From positions 372,001-436,000 of the forward strand of contig NZ_JAZGLW010000003.1 in NCBI RefSeq assembly GCF_036409155.1: 64,000 nt of DNA, written 5' to 3'. This DNA is from Mycobacterium sp. 050128 (GTDB lineage Bacteria; Actinomycetota; Actinomycetes; Mycobacteriales; Mycobacteriaceae). Under the pieces are notes generated by a model. The model was given only the letters and a program-made list of their open reading frames with translations. It had not been told where the DNA came from and ran no database searches. A program made the position numbers and the translations under genes. Shown piece after piece: positions 1 to 10,447 of the stretch. The stretch's first letter is position 1. Every line of letters starts with the position of its first letter.

Positions 1-910
1 CACCCTGGTTGCCCACTCGGACAAGCCCTTTGAGGAGCAGCGGGATGTTGTCGCCGAAGAACGCCACTTGCGGTTCGACATCCATCAGGTGTCGGGCCAC
101 CCCGGGTTTGCGGTCGATGAATTCGCGCAGCGCCGGGTATACGTCGTTGGCCGATGTCGAGAGTCGGCCCATCACCCGGGACAGTGAACCCACCGAGGCC
201 ACAAGTTCCGGACGCCGCCGGTCGAGTCGGTCGACCACCTCGCGGGTTTGGATGATGACCCCGTCGAAATTGTCGTTCTGCCGAGCGAGGTTGCCGACCA
301 CCTTGTTGAGGTTGGTGATCACGTCGCCGAGGGCTTGGTCTCGTCCAGCGAAAGTCTCGGTGAGCGTTGATGTTTGGCTGATCAGCGTGGTCAGCGAGGC
401 GGAGTCGCCCTGCAGCGACGCGATGATTCCCTTGGTGAGGTTGTCGGCGTCCTGCGGGTTGAGCAGGCTGAACAACGGCTCGTAGCCGTTGAGCAGCGCG
501 GTGACATCAAAGGATGGTTCGGTGCGTTCCAACGGCAGCACACTGCCCGGCGGGAGCAGGCTCCGATTTCCCTCCGGCCCCAACGACAGCCCGAGGTAAC
601 GCTGTCCGACGATGTTTTGGTACGTCACCGACGCGACGGTGTTGCCGTACAGGTGCTGATCGGTTTGCACCACGAACGCGACCCGGGCCAGTTTCCCGTC
701 GAGTTCCACGCTTTCCACCCGGCCCACCCGCACCCCGGCCATCCGGACGTCGTCGCCTTCGCGTAGCCCGTAGACATCGGTGAACAGTGCCGAATACTTG
801 GCCGTCTCGCCGGCGACGTCACGTCGCAGGCTCACGTACACCAGCCAGGTCAGCGTCAACGCGACGACCATGAACAGCGTGAGCCCGATCAACGGGCCAC
901 GAAATCTCAT
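1..910 (-). CDS. MCE family protein, MceB-like (3' end off the window)
   Basis: Reading the minus strand from the ATG at 910 gives an open frame to the window edge with no stop, so the C-terminus is missing. The product starts MRFRGPLIGLTLFMVV, a single N-terminal membrane anchor (about residues 7-25), followed by the MCE/MlaD beta-domain motif around DVRMAGVRVGRVESVELDGK. MCE proteins form the periplasmic substrate tunnel of Mce lipid importers. The ATG overlaps the stop of the upstream MceA-like gene (ATGA), so the two are translationally coupled. Position directly after an mceA-type gene suggests mceB. Which mce operon this is cannot be told from the window. Confidence 0.85.
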   Translation of the reverse strand, partial: MRFRGPLIGLTLFMVVALTLTWLVYVSLRRDVAGETAKYSALFTDVYGLREGDDVRMAGVRVGRVESVELDGKLARVAFVVQTDQHLYGNTVASVTYQNIVGQRYLGLSLGPEGNRSLLPPGSVLPLERTEPSFDVTALLNGYEPLFSLLNPQDADNLTKGIIASLQGDSASLTTLISQTSTLTETFAGRDQALGDVITNLNKVVGNLARQNDNFDGVIIQTREVVDRLDRRRPELVASVGSLSRVMGRLSTSANDVYPALREFIDRKPGVARHLMDVEPQVAFFGDNIPLLLKGLVRVGNQG

Positions 911-2496
911 TTCGCGCCTCCGGGTGCAGGTTTCGGTGCATGACTCAAAGAGACCGTGGATCCGCGGGCCACCGGTCCCAGCAGTAGCTCGGTGGCCGGC
1001 GTCGCCGCCTGCCCGGTGATGACGCTAAGCATGTTTCGCTCGTATTGGCTGCCGACGGGTCCGACGTTGCCTCCGAAGGACGATTGCGGTATCCACGGCG
1101 CCTTCGGCGCCACGGGTGCGACCCACGGCGCGTTCGGCGAAGGAGTTGCGGGAGCCCCGGGCGACGGGTTATCGGGGTTGGCGCTGCCCGGCACCGGTGG
1201 CGACGGCGTAATCCCCGGGGCCAGTGGGGGATTGGGGTCGGTGAGATCGGGGTTCGGGTTGATCAGCGGCGGTCCGACGGCGACGAGGTTTCCGTCCGGG
1301 CCGATGACTGTACCCGGCGGCGGCGCCAGATCCTTGGGCGGCTGATAGTTCTGCGGCAGCAGCACTTCCGGCATGTCGGGACGCACCGGGATCAGCGGCG
1401 CGGTAAAGCAGCTGGGCCCCTTCAGGTCCCCGTAATGCGGACAGTCCGCACGGGTGTAGGTGGAGCTGGGGGTGAAGGTCAGCATCGCGCGCATATTGCC
1501 GACATCTTGGCCCGGTACCCACACTTCGTCCATGAATCTGTTCGCCAGGTTGTCCAACTTGGTGACCGCGGGCACGAAGTTGTTCGACTTCATCGCCAAC
1601 ACACCCAGCACCGGGGTGAAATCGCTGGTGATGTGGATGAGTTGGTCGATGTGGTGGTCGAAGGATTGGTGCACCGTCCCGAGGGTGTCCTCGGCGCCGG
1701 AGAGCAGCGAGGTCAACTGCCCCCGCGTCTCGGCGAACGTTTGCATGGGTTCGACGGCCTGGTGCAAGGCGTCGAGCAGATCGGGGGCGGTGGCCTGCAG
1801 CCCATGGGCCGCGTCGACGAGTGCGGACACGGTCGACGGCCCGGTATCGGTGCTGACGATCGAATTCAGTTGGTCGAGAAGGCGATTCAGCTGCGCTCCG
1901 GCGTTCAGCAAGGGGACGCGGCGGTGGTCGGTGGCCGCACCCAGTGCGGCCAGGATCCCGATGGATCTGTCGTCGCGGCCACGGCCGGCGGCCGCCAGCA
2001 GGTCGCGCAGCTTGCTGACGGTGGTCTGAAACAGCACGGTCGGAAGCCGGGTGTCTTCGGGGATGTGCGCGCCGGGGCGGATCGCCCCGAACGGGCCCTC
2101 CTGTCTCGGCGAGCCCACCAGCTGCACCGACGACACCGCGAACACGTTGCTGGGCACCACGCGAGCGGTGACCCCGGCCGGAATCGACTTGGCGTACTCG
2201 GTTTTGAGATCGATGTGGACGTAGTTGGGTTTTCCGTTGGCCGCGGGGACCACGTCATCGACCGTCCCGACGAGCACGCCGTGATACTTGACGTCGGACT
2301 TCTGCGGCAGCCCGTCGCCGACGTTGACCAGATCGGCGACCACCCGGACATAGTCGTTGAGCCGGCCGATGGACTTGAGCAACATCGCGACGGTAAGCAG
2401 CGCCGCGACCACTACCACCGCCGCACCGGTGAGAAGCAACTGCCGGTCCGAGGGCCCACGGCCGTCCAGCTCAAAGGAATTCGGCTTACCCTTCAC
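907..2496 (-). CDS. MCE family protein, MceA-like
   Basis: This 529-residue protein has one N-terminal transmembrane segment (about 20-42), an MCE domain (about 45-135, with the motif KSDVKYHGVLVGTVDDV), a helical middle region, and a long Pro/Gly-rich C-terminal tail (about 390-480). These are the usual parts of mycobacterial Mce proteins. It would sit in the cell envelope as part of the hexameric lipid-transport tunnel fed by the YrbE permeases. The GTG start directly abuts the TAG stop of the YrbEB-like gene, and its stop overlaps the next mce gene. Order (yrbEA, yrbEB, then this gene) gives the MceA assignment. Substrate is unknown; Mce systems are known to import fatty acids or sterols. 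Confidence 0.85.
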   Translation of the reverse strand: MKGKPNSFELDGRGPSDRQLLLTGAAVVVVAALLTVAMLLKSIGRLNDYVRVVADLVNVGDGLPQKSDVKYHGVLVGTVDDVVPAANGKPNYVHIDLKTEYAKSIPAGVTARVVPSNVFAVSSVQLVGSPRQEGPFGAIRPGAHIPEDTRLPTVLFQTTVSKLRDLLAAAGRGRDDRSIGILAALGAATDHRRVPLLNAGAQLNRLLDQLNSIVSTDTGPSTVSALVDAAHGLQATAPDLLDALHQAVEPMQTFAETRGQLTSLLSGAEDTLGTVHQSFDHHIDQLIHITSDFTPVLGVLAMKSNNFVPAVTKLDNLANRFMDEVWVPGQDVGNMRAMLTFTPSSTYTRADCPHYGDLKGPSCFTAPLIPVRPDMPEVLLPQNYQPPKDLAPPPGTVIGPDGNLVAVGPPLINPNPDLTDPNPPLAPGITPSPPVPGSANPDNPSPGAPATPSPNAPWVAPVAPKAPWIPQSSFGGNVGPVGSQYERNMLSVITGQAATPATELLLGPVARGSTVSLSHAPKPAPGGAK

Positions 2497-3360
2497 CTAG
2501 CCACCGAACCTTGCGCCGGCGTCTACCCCCCACAACGCCATGGTGAGGAGCATGTTCACCATGATCACGACGGTGATGCTGGCCCTCATTCCATGCCCGG
2601 CGGCCACCCCGACGCCCTCGGGCCCGCCGGTCGCGTAGTAGCCGTAGTAACACTGAATCGTGGACGCGATCCATACGAAGATCACGGCCTTGATCAACGA
2701 GTAGACGATGTCCTGGCCGGCCAGCATCAGTGTGAAGTAATGCAGGTAGGAGCCCGTCGAGCCACCGCTGCTGATCCCCACCACGACCTGCGTGGTCAGA
2801 TAGCCGATCGCCAGGCACGCCACATACAGCGGGACGATGGCTGCGACCGAGGCGATCAGCCGCGTCGTCACCAGATACGGAATCGGGCGGATCGCAATGG
2901 ATTCCAGCGCATCGATTTCCTCGGCGATCCGCATCGACCCCAACTGGGCGGTGAAGCGGCAACCGCCCTGCATGGCGAACGCCAGCGACGCCATCAGCGG
3001 CGCCAGCTCGCGGGTGTTGACCAACGAGGAGACGAAGCCGGTGGCCGGTCCGAGGCCGAGCAGGTCCAGGAAGTTGTAGCCCTCGATGCCGACCAGTGCG
3101 CCCACGGTCATGCCGAGAACGACGGCCACTCCGGCGGTTCCGCCACCCACCACGATCGAGCCGTTGCCCCAGGTGATGTTCGACAACAGCCGCAGGAACT
3201 CGGCGCGGTACTGGCGCAGCGCGAGTGGCACCGCGAGCAGCGCCCGGATGAAAAAGACCAGCAAATGGCCCAGCCGGATGATCGGCACCGTGCCCCGGCG
3301 GTAGAGCCGCAGAATCGGGACGGTGATGGGCGCGAACGGCAGGTAAGGGGCGGCCGCCAT
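2497..3360 (-). CDS. MlaE/YrbE family ABC permease, YrbEB-like
   Basis: The 287-residue integral membrane protein belongs to the MlaE/YrbE permease family. Recognisable features are the hydrophobic helices and the conserved segment around QGGCRFTAQLGSMRIAEEIDALE (about residues 130-152), which resembles the coupling region of MlaE permeases. It would pair with the YrbEA-like protein to form the inner-membrane core of the Mce importer, energised by a MceG-type ATPase encoded elsewhere. It starts at ATG 3360, one base after the end of the YrbEA-like gene, so the genes form an operon. Second position in the operon is the basis for the B assignment. Confidence 0.88.
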   Translation of the reverse strand: MAAAPYLPFAPITVPILRLYRRGTVPIIRLGHLLVFFIRALLAVPLALRQYRAEFLRLLSNITWGNGSIVVGGGTAGVAVVLGMTVGALVGIEGYNFLDLLGLGPATGFVSSLVNTRELAPLMASLAFAMQGGCRFTAQLGSMRIAEEIDALESIAIRPIPYLVTTRLIASVAAIVPLYVACLAIGYLTTQVVVGISSGGSTGSYLHYFTLMLAGQDIVYSLIKAVIFVWIASTIQCYYGYYATGGPEGVGVAAGHGMRASITVVIMVNMLLTMALWGVDAGARFGG

Positions 3361-3361
3361 G

Positions 3362-4201
3362 TCAGAGCCCCGTCCTGGGCACCAACATGATGTAGAGCTG
3401 GCTGATCGCGACGTTGACGATCATCAGCAGCAGAACCGCTTCGACGACGGCGGCATTGACCGAGTTCGCGACACCCGTGGGGCCACCGACGGTGGACAGG
3501 CCTTTCTGTGCCGACACGACGGCGACGATGGCACCGAAGATGACCGCTTTGACCAACGCCAAAATCATGTCGTCCGTCGTCGCGAACGACGCGAAGGTCG
3601 ACACGAAGCTGCCGGGAGCACCGTTCTGGAAATACACGTTGAACATGTAGCTCGCGAAAAAGCCTACGAAGCACACCACACCGGTGAGCGCGACGCCGAT
3701 CATGATTGCCGCGGCAAAGCGCGGCACCACCAGGCGGCGGATCACCGATACGCCCATCACCTCCATCGCGTCGGTTTCCTCGCGCATGGTTCGTGACCCC
3801 AGATCGGCGGTGATCGCCGAGCCGACCGCCGAGGCCATCAAAACGGCGGCGACCAACGACGCGCCCTGCCGGATGACGGCCAGACCGCTGGCCGCGCCGG
3901 CCAGCGAGGTGGCACCCACTTGACCGGCGAGCAGGGCGAATTGAATGGACAGGGTGACGCTGATCGGCAGTGACACCAGAATCGTCGGCAATACCGCGGT
4001 GCCCGCCATGAACGCGCCCTGGCGAACAAACTCCTGCCACTGAAATCGGCCCGTCACCAGGTCGAAAAAGAAGTACTGAATGGTGCGCACGCCAAGGACG
4101 AACTGCTCGCCCACCGTCGTCAGCGAGGCGATCGGATGACGTTTGACGTAGCCGACAGACCAGTTCTGGATGGCGATGACGCCGTCTTCCCGGGTCGTCA
4201 T
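3362..4201 (-). CDS. MlaE/YrbE family ABC permease, YrbEA-like
   Basis: First gene of the mce operon; 279 residues, multi-pass membrane protein. It carries the MlaE/YrbE signature with DLGSRTMREETDAMEVMGVS (about residues 152-171), the counterpart of the conserved E-rich coupling segment in the family. It is expected to dimerise with the following YrbEB-like permease. The ATG at 4201 lies ten bases downstream (in transcription direction) of a perfect inverted repeat (4211-4245). It is transcribed divergently from a TetR-family gene, a common arrangement when the regulator controls the transporter. This mce operon is not at this location in the M. tuberculosis H37Rv order I recall. Confidence 0.88.
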   Translation of the reverse strand: MTTREDGVIAIQNWSVGYVKRHPIASLTTVGEQFVLGVRTIQYFFFDLVTGRFQWQEFVRQGAFMAGTAVLPTILVSLPISVTLSIQFALLAGQVGATSLAGAASGLAVIRQGASLVAAVLMASAVGSAITADLGSRTMREETDAMEVMGVSVIRRLVVPRFAAAIMIGVALTGVVCFVGFFASYMFNVYFQNGAPGSFVSTFASFATTDDMILALVKAVIFGAIVAVVSAQKGLSTVGGPTGVANSVNAAVVEAVLLLMIVNVAISQLYIMLVPRTGL

Positions 4202-4502
4202 CGGCGCGCAACCGGTAGTCCGTCTAGCAAACCTAATCTACCGGTCATTGCGCACCAGCTGCCGCCTCCATTGGCGTTCCCCCACCAATAAGTGCTCGAG
4301 TGCAGAACAGTAGAGGCCGGGTGCTGTCAAACGCATCTGCATAAAGGTAGTGTCACGAGGCCCTGTGAACTGCGGTTCTCGGTGTGTGCTGAGTCACACT
4401 AGCCTACTTGATAGGGACTTTCAATAGTGTAGAGTCACTCATCTGCGATCGTTACTGGACGGCACCGACGCGTTGGAATGTCAGCTCGACGAAGGTTATG
4501 GC
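4202..4502. promoter_or_regulatory. divergent promoter region between mce operon and TetR gene
   Basis: No coding frame is supported in these 301 bases. Two symmetric elements stand out. ACCGGTAG (4211-4218) and CTACCGGT (4238-4245) form a perfect 8-base inverted repeat just upstream of the yrbEA start. Further in, ACACTA (4396-4401) and TAGTGT (4425-4430) are inverted, and GAGTCAC occurs twice (4391-4397 and 4432-4438) in direct orientation. Any of these could be operators for the neighbouring TetR protein; that is inference. A GAAGG at 4491-4495 serves the regulator's start. Confidence 0.5.
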
Positions 4503-5105
4503 ATGCCCTCAGCAAACACCGGCTCGTTACGGGACCGGCGCCGCGCGGAATTACTCACGCAGATCCAGCACAGCGCGTTCGAGCTTTTCGCCAAGCACGG
4601 ATTCGATACCGTCACTACCGAGGACATTGCCGCGGCCGCCGGAATTTCTATCAGTACCTATTTCCGGCATGCGCCCACAAAAGAGGGCCTTCTGGTCGAT
4701 CCCGTCCGGGAGGCGATCGGCGAAATCGTTCGTTCCTACAGCGCGAGACCGCCTGACGAGTCGGCCGTGGAGGCGTTGATTCAGGTATTCGTCACACGTG
4801 CCCGCAATGCGGACGAGCTCGACAATTTGGATACCTGGCGCCATGCCATCGCCACCGCGCCGCACCTGTTGAGTAAAACGGCGCTGGTCAGCGAGACCGA
4901 TCACGATAAGTTCCTCGAGCAGGTCGCCTGTCGCTTGGGCGTCGATGCCGCAGCCGACGTCCGACCCGCTCTGCTGGTTCACACAAGCTTGGCCACAGTC
5001 AAATTCGTCCTCGACCGCTGGCTGAACCCGGATACCGCCCCGGGCGGACCGTTCCACGTTCAATTGGAGGACGCGCTGCGCACCACGCTCGCCGGGTTCG
5101 GCTGA
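4503..5105 (+). CDS. TetR/AcrR family transcriptional regulator
   Basis: The chosen ATG gives 200 residues and is preceded by GAAGG at a spacing of seven bases; an in-frame upstream start at 4473 has no such site. The N-terminal TetR helix-turn-helix is clear: FELFAKHGFDTVTTEDIAAA followed by GISISTYFRHAPTKEGLL (about residues 22-60). The rest is an all-helical ligand/dimer domain of unknown specificity. It is divergent from the mce/yrbE operon and may repress it. It is too short to be the double-domain Mce3R-type regulator. Ligand and targets cannot be read from the sequence. Confidence 0.85.
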   Translation: MPSANTGSLRDRRRAELLTQIQHSAFELFAKHGFDTVTTEDIAAAAGISISTYFRHAPTKEGLLVDPVREAIGEIVRSYSARPPDESAVEALIQVFVTRARNADELDNLDTWRHAIATAPHLLSKTALVSETDHDKFLEQVACRLGVDAAADVRPALLVHTSLATVKFVLDRWLNPDTAPGGPFHVQLEDALRTTLAGFG

Positions 5106-5161
5106 CGGGTTCTGCGCACCGCGAAACAACCTGTGGGGCTTCGGGATAGCGGGTCGACGTC

Positions 5162-6342
<1,181 letters not shown>

Positions 6343-6447
6343 TCTCACCAGCCCGGCCCCGGCTGTGTTAGCGTCCGGCTAGAGGTGGGGGCCCGTACGC
6401 CCGCCCACTCTTAAGGTTGCCGCGTTGTTCGTCCCAGGAGGGTCGCC

Positions 6448-6960
6448 GTGACACATGTCCTTGTTCTGTTGCTGGCTTTGCTGATTGGCGTTGTCGCCGG
6501 GTTGCGCTCCCTGACGGCTCCCGCGGTGGTCGCGTGGGCCGCGTACCTCGGCTGGATCGACCTGCACGGCACCTGGGCATCGTGGATGGGCAACATCATC
6601 ACGGTCGTCATCTTCAGCGTTCTGGCCGTCGGCGAAGTGGTGAACGACAAGCTGCCCAAGACGCCGCCGCGTACGGCGCCACCGGTCTTCGCGGCCCGAC
6701 TCCTGATGGGCGGGCTCGCGGGCGCGGCGCTGGGCGCGTGGCCGCACTGGACTTTTACCGCCCTGGGAGCCGGCATCATCGGCGCGGTGCTTGGCACCCT
6801 CGGCGGCTATCAGGCACGCAAGCGCCTGGTGGCGGTCAGCGGCGGACGGGACCTGCCGATCGCGCTGCTCGAGGATGCGGTCGCGATCTTGGGCGGGTTC
6901 GCCATCGCGGCGCTGACAGGTCACGAGTTGACGGAATACCTCATCTCGGCGGTTAAGTGA
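6448..6960 (+). CDS. DUF4126-type integral membrane protein (Rv2120c-like)
   Basis: A 170-residue hydrophobic protein with about four to five membrane segments. The N-terminus (GVVAGLRSLTAPAVVAWAAY) and the glycine-rich later helices (LMGGLAGAALGAWPH, GAGIIGAVLGTLGGY) are typical of DUF4126 proteins. An ED pair (DLPIALLEDAVAI) precedes the last helix. Function is unknown. The GTG start has an AGGAGG-type site nine bases upstream. The final TGA overlaps the GTG of the following flavoprotein gene, so the two are co-translated. In M. tuberculosis the equivalent gene follows hisG, as here. Confidence 0.75.
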   Translation: MTHVLVLLLALLIGVVAGLRSLTAPAVVAWAAYLGWIDLHGTWASWMGNIITVVIFSVLAVGEVVNDKLPKTPPRTAPPVFAARLLMGGLAGAALGAWPHWTFTALGAGIIGAVLGTLGGYQARKRLVAVSGGRDLPIALLEDAVAILGGFAIAALTGHELTEYLISAVK

Positions 6961-8327
6961 GCGCGCATTTCGACGCGGTCATCGTCGGCGCCGGCCAGGC
7001 CGGGCCTTCGCTCGCGGCTCGGCTGACCGACGCGGGGCAGCGCGTCGCGATCGTCGAGCGCAAACTGATCGGCGGCACCTGCGTCAACAACGGATGCATC
7101 CCGACCAAGACGCTGGTCGCCAGTGCGCATGTCGCCCACCTGGCCCGGCGCAGCGGCGAATACGGTGTGGCGACCGGGTGGATCAGCGTGGACATGGCGA
7201 AAGTCAAGGACCGCAAAGACGGCATCATGCTCGCCGACCGCAAGGGTGTCGAGGACTGGCTCGAGGGCATGGACGGCTGCACCGTCGTTCGCGGCCACGC
7301 CCGCTTCATTGACCCGCATACCCTGCGCGTCGACGACCAGGAGTTGCACGCCGAGCGGATCTTCCTCAACGTCGGCGGCCGCGCGGTCGCGCCCGACATC
7401 CCGGGCCTGGACGAGGTCGACTACCTCACCAACGTGTCCATCCTCGAACTCGACACGCTGCCAACGCATCTCGTCATCGTCGGCGGCAGCTACATCGCAC
7501 TGGAGTTCGCCCAGATGTACCAGCGCTTCGGCTCGGCGGTCACCGTGGTGGAGCGGGGCCCGCGGTTGGCCTCGCGCGAAGACGAGGACGTATCGGCCAC
7601 CATCAAGGCAATCCTGCAGGCCGAAGGCGTCGAGATCATCCTCAATGCCGACGATGTGCGGATCACCAAGAACGACAACGGATTCGAACTCACTCCGCGC
7701 TCCGGTGCCGACCCGATCCCGGGCAGCCATCTGCTGATGGCGGTGGGGCGGCGGCCCAACACCGACGATCTGGGACTAGAGGCCGCCGGTGTGCAGACGG
7801 ATGCCCGCGGCTACATCGTCGTCGACGATGCGCTCAAGACCAACGTCGACCACATCTGGGCGATGGGCGACTGCAACGGCAAGGGCGCCTTCACCCACAC
7901 CTCGTACAACGACTATGAGATCGTGGCCGCCAACCTGCTCGACGACGATCCACGCCGGGTCAGCGACCGCATCACCACCTACGCGCTCTACATCGATCCA
8001 CCGCTGGGCCGCGCCGGGATGACCGTCGGCGAGGTCCGTGCGTCGGGCCGCAAGGCGCTGATCGGTAGGCGGCCGATGACCAAAGTTGGCCGAGCCGTGG
8101 AAAAGGGTGAGACGCAAGGCTTTATGCAGGTCGTCGTCGACGCGGAAACCGACCAGATCCTCGGGGCGACCATCCTCGGGGTCGGCGGTGACGAGGCGAT
8201 TCACGCCATTCTGGACGTGATGTCGGCCAAGGCGCCGTACACCACGCTGTCGCGCACGATGCACATCCATCCGACCGTCAGCGAGCTCATTCCCACGATG
8301 CTGCAGGAGATGTCGCCGCTCGATTAG
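6957..8327 (+). CDS. FAD-dependent pyridine nucleotide-disulfide oxidoreductase (mercuric-reductase-like)
   Basis: The 456-residue protein has the class I flavin disulfide reductase layout: FAD-binding GAGQAG (11-16), a redox-active disulfide in GGTCVNNGCIPTKT (Cys42, Cys47), an NAD(P)H Rossmann segment VIVGGSYIALEFAQ (about 174-187), a second FAD motif IWAMGDCNG, and the C-terminal dimer-interface HIHPTVSE carrying the catalytic His and Glu. It lacks the N-terminal HMA domain and the C-terminal Cys pair of true mercuric reductases, so mercury reduction is not supported; substrate is unknown. The GTG start overlaps the DUF4126 stop. I do not recall a gene here in M. tuberculosis, so it may be an insertion or a lineage-specific loss there. 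Confidence 0.85.
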   Translation: MSAHFDAVIVGAGQAGPSLAARLTDAGQRVAIVERKLIGGTCVNNGCIPTKTLVASAHVAHLARRSGEYGVATGWISVDMAKVKDRKDGIMLADRKGVEDWLEGMDGCTVVRGHARFIDPHTLRVDDQELHAERIFLNVGGRAVAPDIPGLDEVDYLTNVSILELDTLPTHLVIVGGSYIALEFAQMYQRFGSAVTVVERGPRLASREDEDVSATIKAILQAEGVEIILNADDVRITKNDNGFELTPRSGADPIPGSHLLMAVGRRPNTDDLGLEAAGVQTDARGYIVVDDALKTNVDHIWAMGDCNGKGAFTHTSYNDYEIVAANLLDDDPRRVSDRITTYALYIDPPLGRAGMTVGEVRASGRKALIGRRPMTKVGRAVEKGETQGFMQVVVDAETDQILGATILGVGGDEAIHAILDVMSAKAPYTTLSRTMHIHPTVSELIPTMLQEMSPLD

Positions 8328-8338
8328 CCCGGTGGCGA

Positions 8339-9229
8339 CTATGCCGCTGGTTCGTTCGAACACGAAATAGCTTGCGCCCCAACGTTGTCCGGCCAGCCAG
8401 GGTAGGGCGGCGGGGTGCCGCCGAACACCGGGCAGTACTCGTGGTGCGGACACCAATCGCACAACCGCGATTGGCTGGGGCGGAAATCGCCGGTCTGTCC
8501 GGCAGATTGGATGGCACGCCAGATCGCCATCAAGGTCTTTTCGAAGCGCTCCAGCTCGTCGAGTTCGGGTGAGTAGTCCAGCACCTGGCCGTCGGCGAGG
8601 TAGATGAGCCGCAGCCGGGTCGGCGGCACCCCGCGGGTGCGCAGTAGCGCCACCGCATAGAACTTCATCTGAAACATCGCCTTGAACTCGGCCAGCGCTC
8701 GAGCCTCCGGCGGCGCCTTGCCGGTCTTGTAGTCGACCACCCGCAGCTCGCCGGTCGCGGCGACGTCGATCCGGTCGATGAAACCACGCAGCAGGGTGCC
8801 ATCGGCGAGTTCCACCTCCACCCGCTGCTCGCAGCACTGCGGGTCGAACCGGGTCGGGTCTTCCAGCCGGTAATAACCGGACAGCAGCGCGCGAGCTTCG
8901 TCGAGTACCTGGGCGCGCTGAACGGCGTCCAGCTCGCCGAACCGGTCGGGCTCGGCGGCGATCACCTGCTCCCACGCGGGCTCCAGCAGCGAGACCGCGG
9001 TCTCGGGACCGCGCGATGCCGCGGGCAGGCCGTAGAGCTGCTCGAGCGCGGCGTGCACGACCGACCCGCGGATCTGCGCCGTCGACGGCGGCTCGGGCAG
9101 TCGGTCGATCGCCCGGAACCGGTACAGCAACGGGCACTGCTTGAAGTCCGCCGCTCGTGACGGCGACAGTGCCGGCCTCGAAGCCGGTCTGGAAGCCGCC
9201 CGCGCCTGCTCTTCTGGCTGGTCGGTCAT
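8339..9229 (-). CDS. RecB/Cas4-like PD-(D/E)XK nuclease with Fe-S cysteines (Rv2119-like)
   Basis: The 296-residue protein shows a RecB-family nuclease core: an H in GSVVHAALEQLYG, D in LRGFIDRID, and the D-X-K motif VVDYKTGK. Four cysteines, C32 near the N-terminus and C257, C260, C266 near the C-terminus (CDWCPHHEYC), reproduce the spacing used by AddB, Cas4 and related enzymes to hold a 4Fe-4S cluster. It is therefore probably a DNA exonuclease in recombination or repair. It stands alone, with no helicase partner next to it, convergent with the flavoprotein gene and divergent from trmI. ATG at 9229 is the only sensible start. Confidence 0.85.
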   Translation of the reverse strand: MTDQPEEQARAASRPASRPALSPSRAADFKQCPLLYRFRAIDRLPEPPSTAQIRGSVVHAALEQLYGLPAASRGPETAVSLLEPAWEQVIAAEPDRFGELDAVQRAQVLDEARALLSGYYRLEDPTRFDPQCCEQRVEVELADGTLLRGFIDRIDVAATGELRVVDYKTGKAPPEARALAEFKAMFQMKFYAVALLRTRGVPPTRLRLIYLADGQVLDYSPELDELERFEKTLMAIWRAIQSAGQTGDFRPSQSRLCDWCPHHEYCPVFGGTPPPYPGWPDNVGAQAISCSNEPAA

Positions 9230-9242
9230 ATTCGCAGCCTAG

Positions 9243-10150
<908 letters not shown>

Positions 10151-10160
<10 letters not shown>

Positions 10161-10447
10161 TCGCTGCGCGCCAGCGAGCGTCGCACCGACAGCAACTCGA
10201 ACTCGGGATGCGCGGCGACCAGACGTTCGGCCGCATCCAGGACTTCGACCGCATGCGCCCGGTCACCGGACACGACGGCCACCCCGATGCCCGCTCGCCG
10301 ATACAGATCCTGCGAACCGGTCTCGGCGGCCGACACACTGAACTTGCGGCGCAACTCGGCGACGACGGGGCGGATCATCGAGCGCTTCTCCTTGAGCGAT
10401 CGCACGTCGCCCAGCAGCACGTCGAATTCGAGCCAGGCGATCCACAT
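10151..10447 (-). CDS. DUF503 family protein (Rv2117-like)
   Basis: A 98-residue protein starting [21 protein letters not shown], the signature opening of DUF503 (YlxP-like) proteins, small alpha/beta proteins of unknown function often encoded near rbfA/infB in other bacteria. The DRAHAVEVLDAAERLVAAHPE segment matches the family's second half. The ATG at 10447 overlaps the TGA of the upstream lppK-like gene, so the two are coupled. An open frame continues upstream through lppK in the same phase, but the family start and the overlap fix the start here. Confidence 0.85.

Noticed and set aside
1045..3390. Long open frame on the plus strand antisense to the mce genes (about 780 codons)
   Set aside because: It mirrors the GC3-rich codons of the minus-strand mce/yrbE genes, is Arg/His/Gly/Asp-rich, has no recognisable motif and crosses three real genes.
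4473..4502. Upstream start for the first TetR gene
   Set aside because: No ribosome-binding site; ATG 4503 has GAAGG at good spacing and gives the usual TetR N-terminus.
6957..8327. Mercury-resistance gene merA
   Set aside because: No N-terminal HMA domain, no C-terminal vicinal cysteines and no other mer genes nearby; only the general reductase fold is supported.
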